Below the pieces are notes generated by a model. The model did no database searches. It saw nothing but the letters and a program-made list of their open reading frames with translations, and had not been told where the DNA came from. A stretch of 32,750 nt of DNA from DATNFP01 sp035606335 (GTDB taxonomy: Bacteria; Bacteroidota; Bacteroidia; Chitinophagales; Chitinophagaceae), in NCBI GenBank assembly GCA_035606335.1, contig DATNFP010000022.1, positions 1-32,750 on the forward strand, written 5' to 3'. Positions within the stretch are counted from its first letter, which is position 1. Each line of letters begins with the position of its first letter. The position numbers and the translations under genes were made by a program. This document shows, piece by piece, positions 31,971 through 32,750 of the stretch.

Positions 31971-32750
31971 ATGAAAAAGTTTTACCTATTGTTAATCCTC
32001 GCGCTGCCAATGCGCGCTCTTGCACAACCCATAATTCATAATTGTGATAATTACAGCGTTGGAGACGTGCTTACGTATGTAGATTGCGATGTAACTGGTA
32101 TTGAGCCTGGTACTGGCGGCGCAAACCATACATGGGATCTATCATGGTTAGGAGCTTTCACAATAGACTCGCTTGAACGACAATACTTTTTACCAAATCC
32201 ATCAGGTTCACCGTTTCCGCTAGCTAGCGTAGTTGATAGCGAATCATTTTTGGGAAACCTACTCTATATGAAAATAAATGCCGGACAAACTTCGGTGCTG
32301 GGTACATATGATGTAGGTTTTTCAGTAAATACAGAATACACAACCCCTCAAGCTCTCTCGCAGAGGCCCATTGCTTACAATGATTCTTTTCATACAACTT
32401 TTACAAGAAAGTCACCATTTCCAGAGGCAATAACAGGTTCAGGAACGGTTGATATAGTGGCAGATGGGTATGGAACACTTATACTGCCTAATGGTACAGA
32501 TTCAAATGTATTGAGAGTAGTACATTATATTTCGGAAACTGACACTTCAGGAGGACACAGTTATACAACTCCACATATTGATTATTTTTGGTACGATGAT
32601 AAGCATGTAGCACCTCTTTGCGTAATGTTGAGAGATAGCGTTCCTTCACTATTTATAACGTACGAAGTAATGTATCTGCAGAAAGAAACACCAGGGCTTG
32701 CCGTGAAAAATGTGGCGGCACAAAAATTTCCTGCTTTCAATGGTAACCTA
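31971..32750 (+). CDS. Secreted protein, 5' part only (runs off the window)
   Basis: ATG 31971 opens 260 codons with no stop before the window ends. A signal peptide is clear: MKKFYLLLILALPMRALAQ, followed by PIIHNCDNYSVGDVLTYVDC. The mature part is beta-rich, with GGANHTWDLSWLGAF, a pattern seen in large Bacteroidota surface proteins. The last visible stretch (GLAVKNVAAQKFPAFNGNL) resembles the linker just before a C-terminal sorting domain of the type IX secretion system, which would fit a protein of about 300 residues; this is a guess as the end is missing. It diverges from a Crp/Fnr regulator, its most likely controller by position. Confidence 0.8.
   Translation, partial: MKKFYLLLILALPMRALAQPIIHNCDNYSVGDVLTYVDCDVTGIEPGTGGANHTWDLSWLGAFTIDSLERQYFLPNPSGSPFPLASVVDSESFLGNLLYMKINAGQTSVLGTYDVGFSVNTEYTTPQALSQRPIAYNDSFHTTFTRKSPFPEAITGSGTVDIVADGYGTLILPNGTDSNVLRVVHYISETDTSGGHSYTTPHIDYFWYDDKHVAPLCVMLRDSVPSLFITYEVMYLQKETPGLAVKNVAAQKFPAFNGNL

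Overview
The window is AT-rich chromosomal DNA from a member of the Bacteroidota, most likely a Chitinophagaceae-type (Sphingobacteriia/Chitinophagia) bacterium. The evidence is the TamB/TamL lipoprotein pair, tandem DUF3667 proteins, many short lipoproteins and secreted proteins with Bacteroidota-style signal peptides, Bacteroidota-type -7 promoter boxes (TAnnTTTG), near-absence of Shine-Dalgarno sequences, and a cluster of HU, TPR protein, a tiny mS38-like basic protein and RNase E/G. I see no tRNA, rRNA, insertion sequence, CRISPR array or complete prophage. Apart from one broken lipoprotein gene it looks like ordinary core and accessory chromosome.

Layout. 1-4.5 kb: 3' part of tamB followed by tamL (outer-membrane assembly), + strand. 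4.6-9.6 kb: a small membrane protein, a compact transcript (promoter, 34-codon ORF, terminator), a lipoprotein, two tandem DUF3667 membrane proteins, a structured intergenic stretch, glutamate racemase and a small secreted regulatory-domain protein. 9.8-12.4 kb: the beta subunit of a 2-oxoacid:ferredoxin oxidoreductase without its alpha partner, then a Wzx-like flippase starting at TTG. 12.4-14.2 kb: AraC-family regulator diverging from a small outer-membrane beta-barrel. 14.5-17.7 kb: HU, membrane-anchored TPR protein, 31-codon ribosomal-type protein, a long leader hairpin and RNase E/G, closed by a strong terminator. 17.7-24.7 kb (mostly - strand): mfd, an FMN reductase, a small + strand lipoprotein, a 3-hydroxyacyl-CoA dehydrogenase and mgtE. 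24.7-25.3 kb: a 600-base gene-free region with palindromes and an interlocked set of complementary arms that looks like a structured RNA. 25.3-28.8 kb: a CDF metal exporter without the usual C-terminal domain, two His/Tyr-rich mini-lipoproteins, a single-domain response regulator, a secreted protein of unknown function and a GH108 endolysin-type muramidase. 28.8-32.7 kb: a lipoprotein gene broken by an in-frame TGA, a VOC protein, an AraC regulator, a YrdB-like membrane protein, a Crp/Fnr regulator and the 5' part of a secreted protein that runs off the window.

Functional themes are envelope biogenesis (TamB/TamL, MurI, Wzx-like flippase, lipoproteins), RNA/DNA housekeeping (HU, RNase E/G, Mfd, mS38-like protein), divalent metal transport (MgtE and CDF flanking the structured intergenic region) and stress or signal response (REC, AraC, Crp/Fnr). 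The most unusual signals are non-coding: the interlocked-stem element at 25092-25188, the 24-bp hairpin in the RNase E/G leader, and the promoter-ORF-terminator unit at 4939-5206. Several genes were easy to miss because they are very short, start at TTG or GTG, or run off the window.
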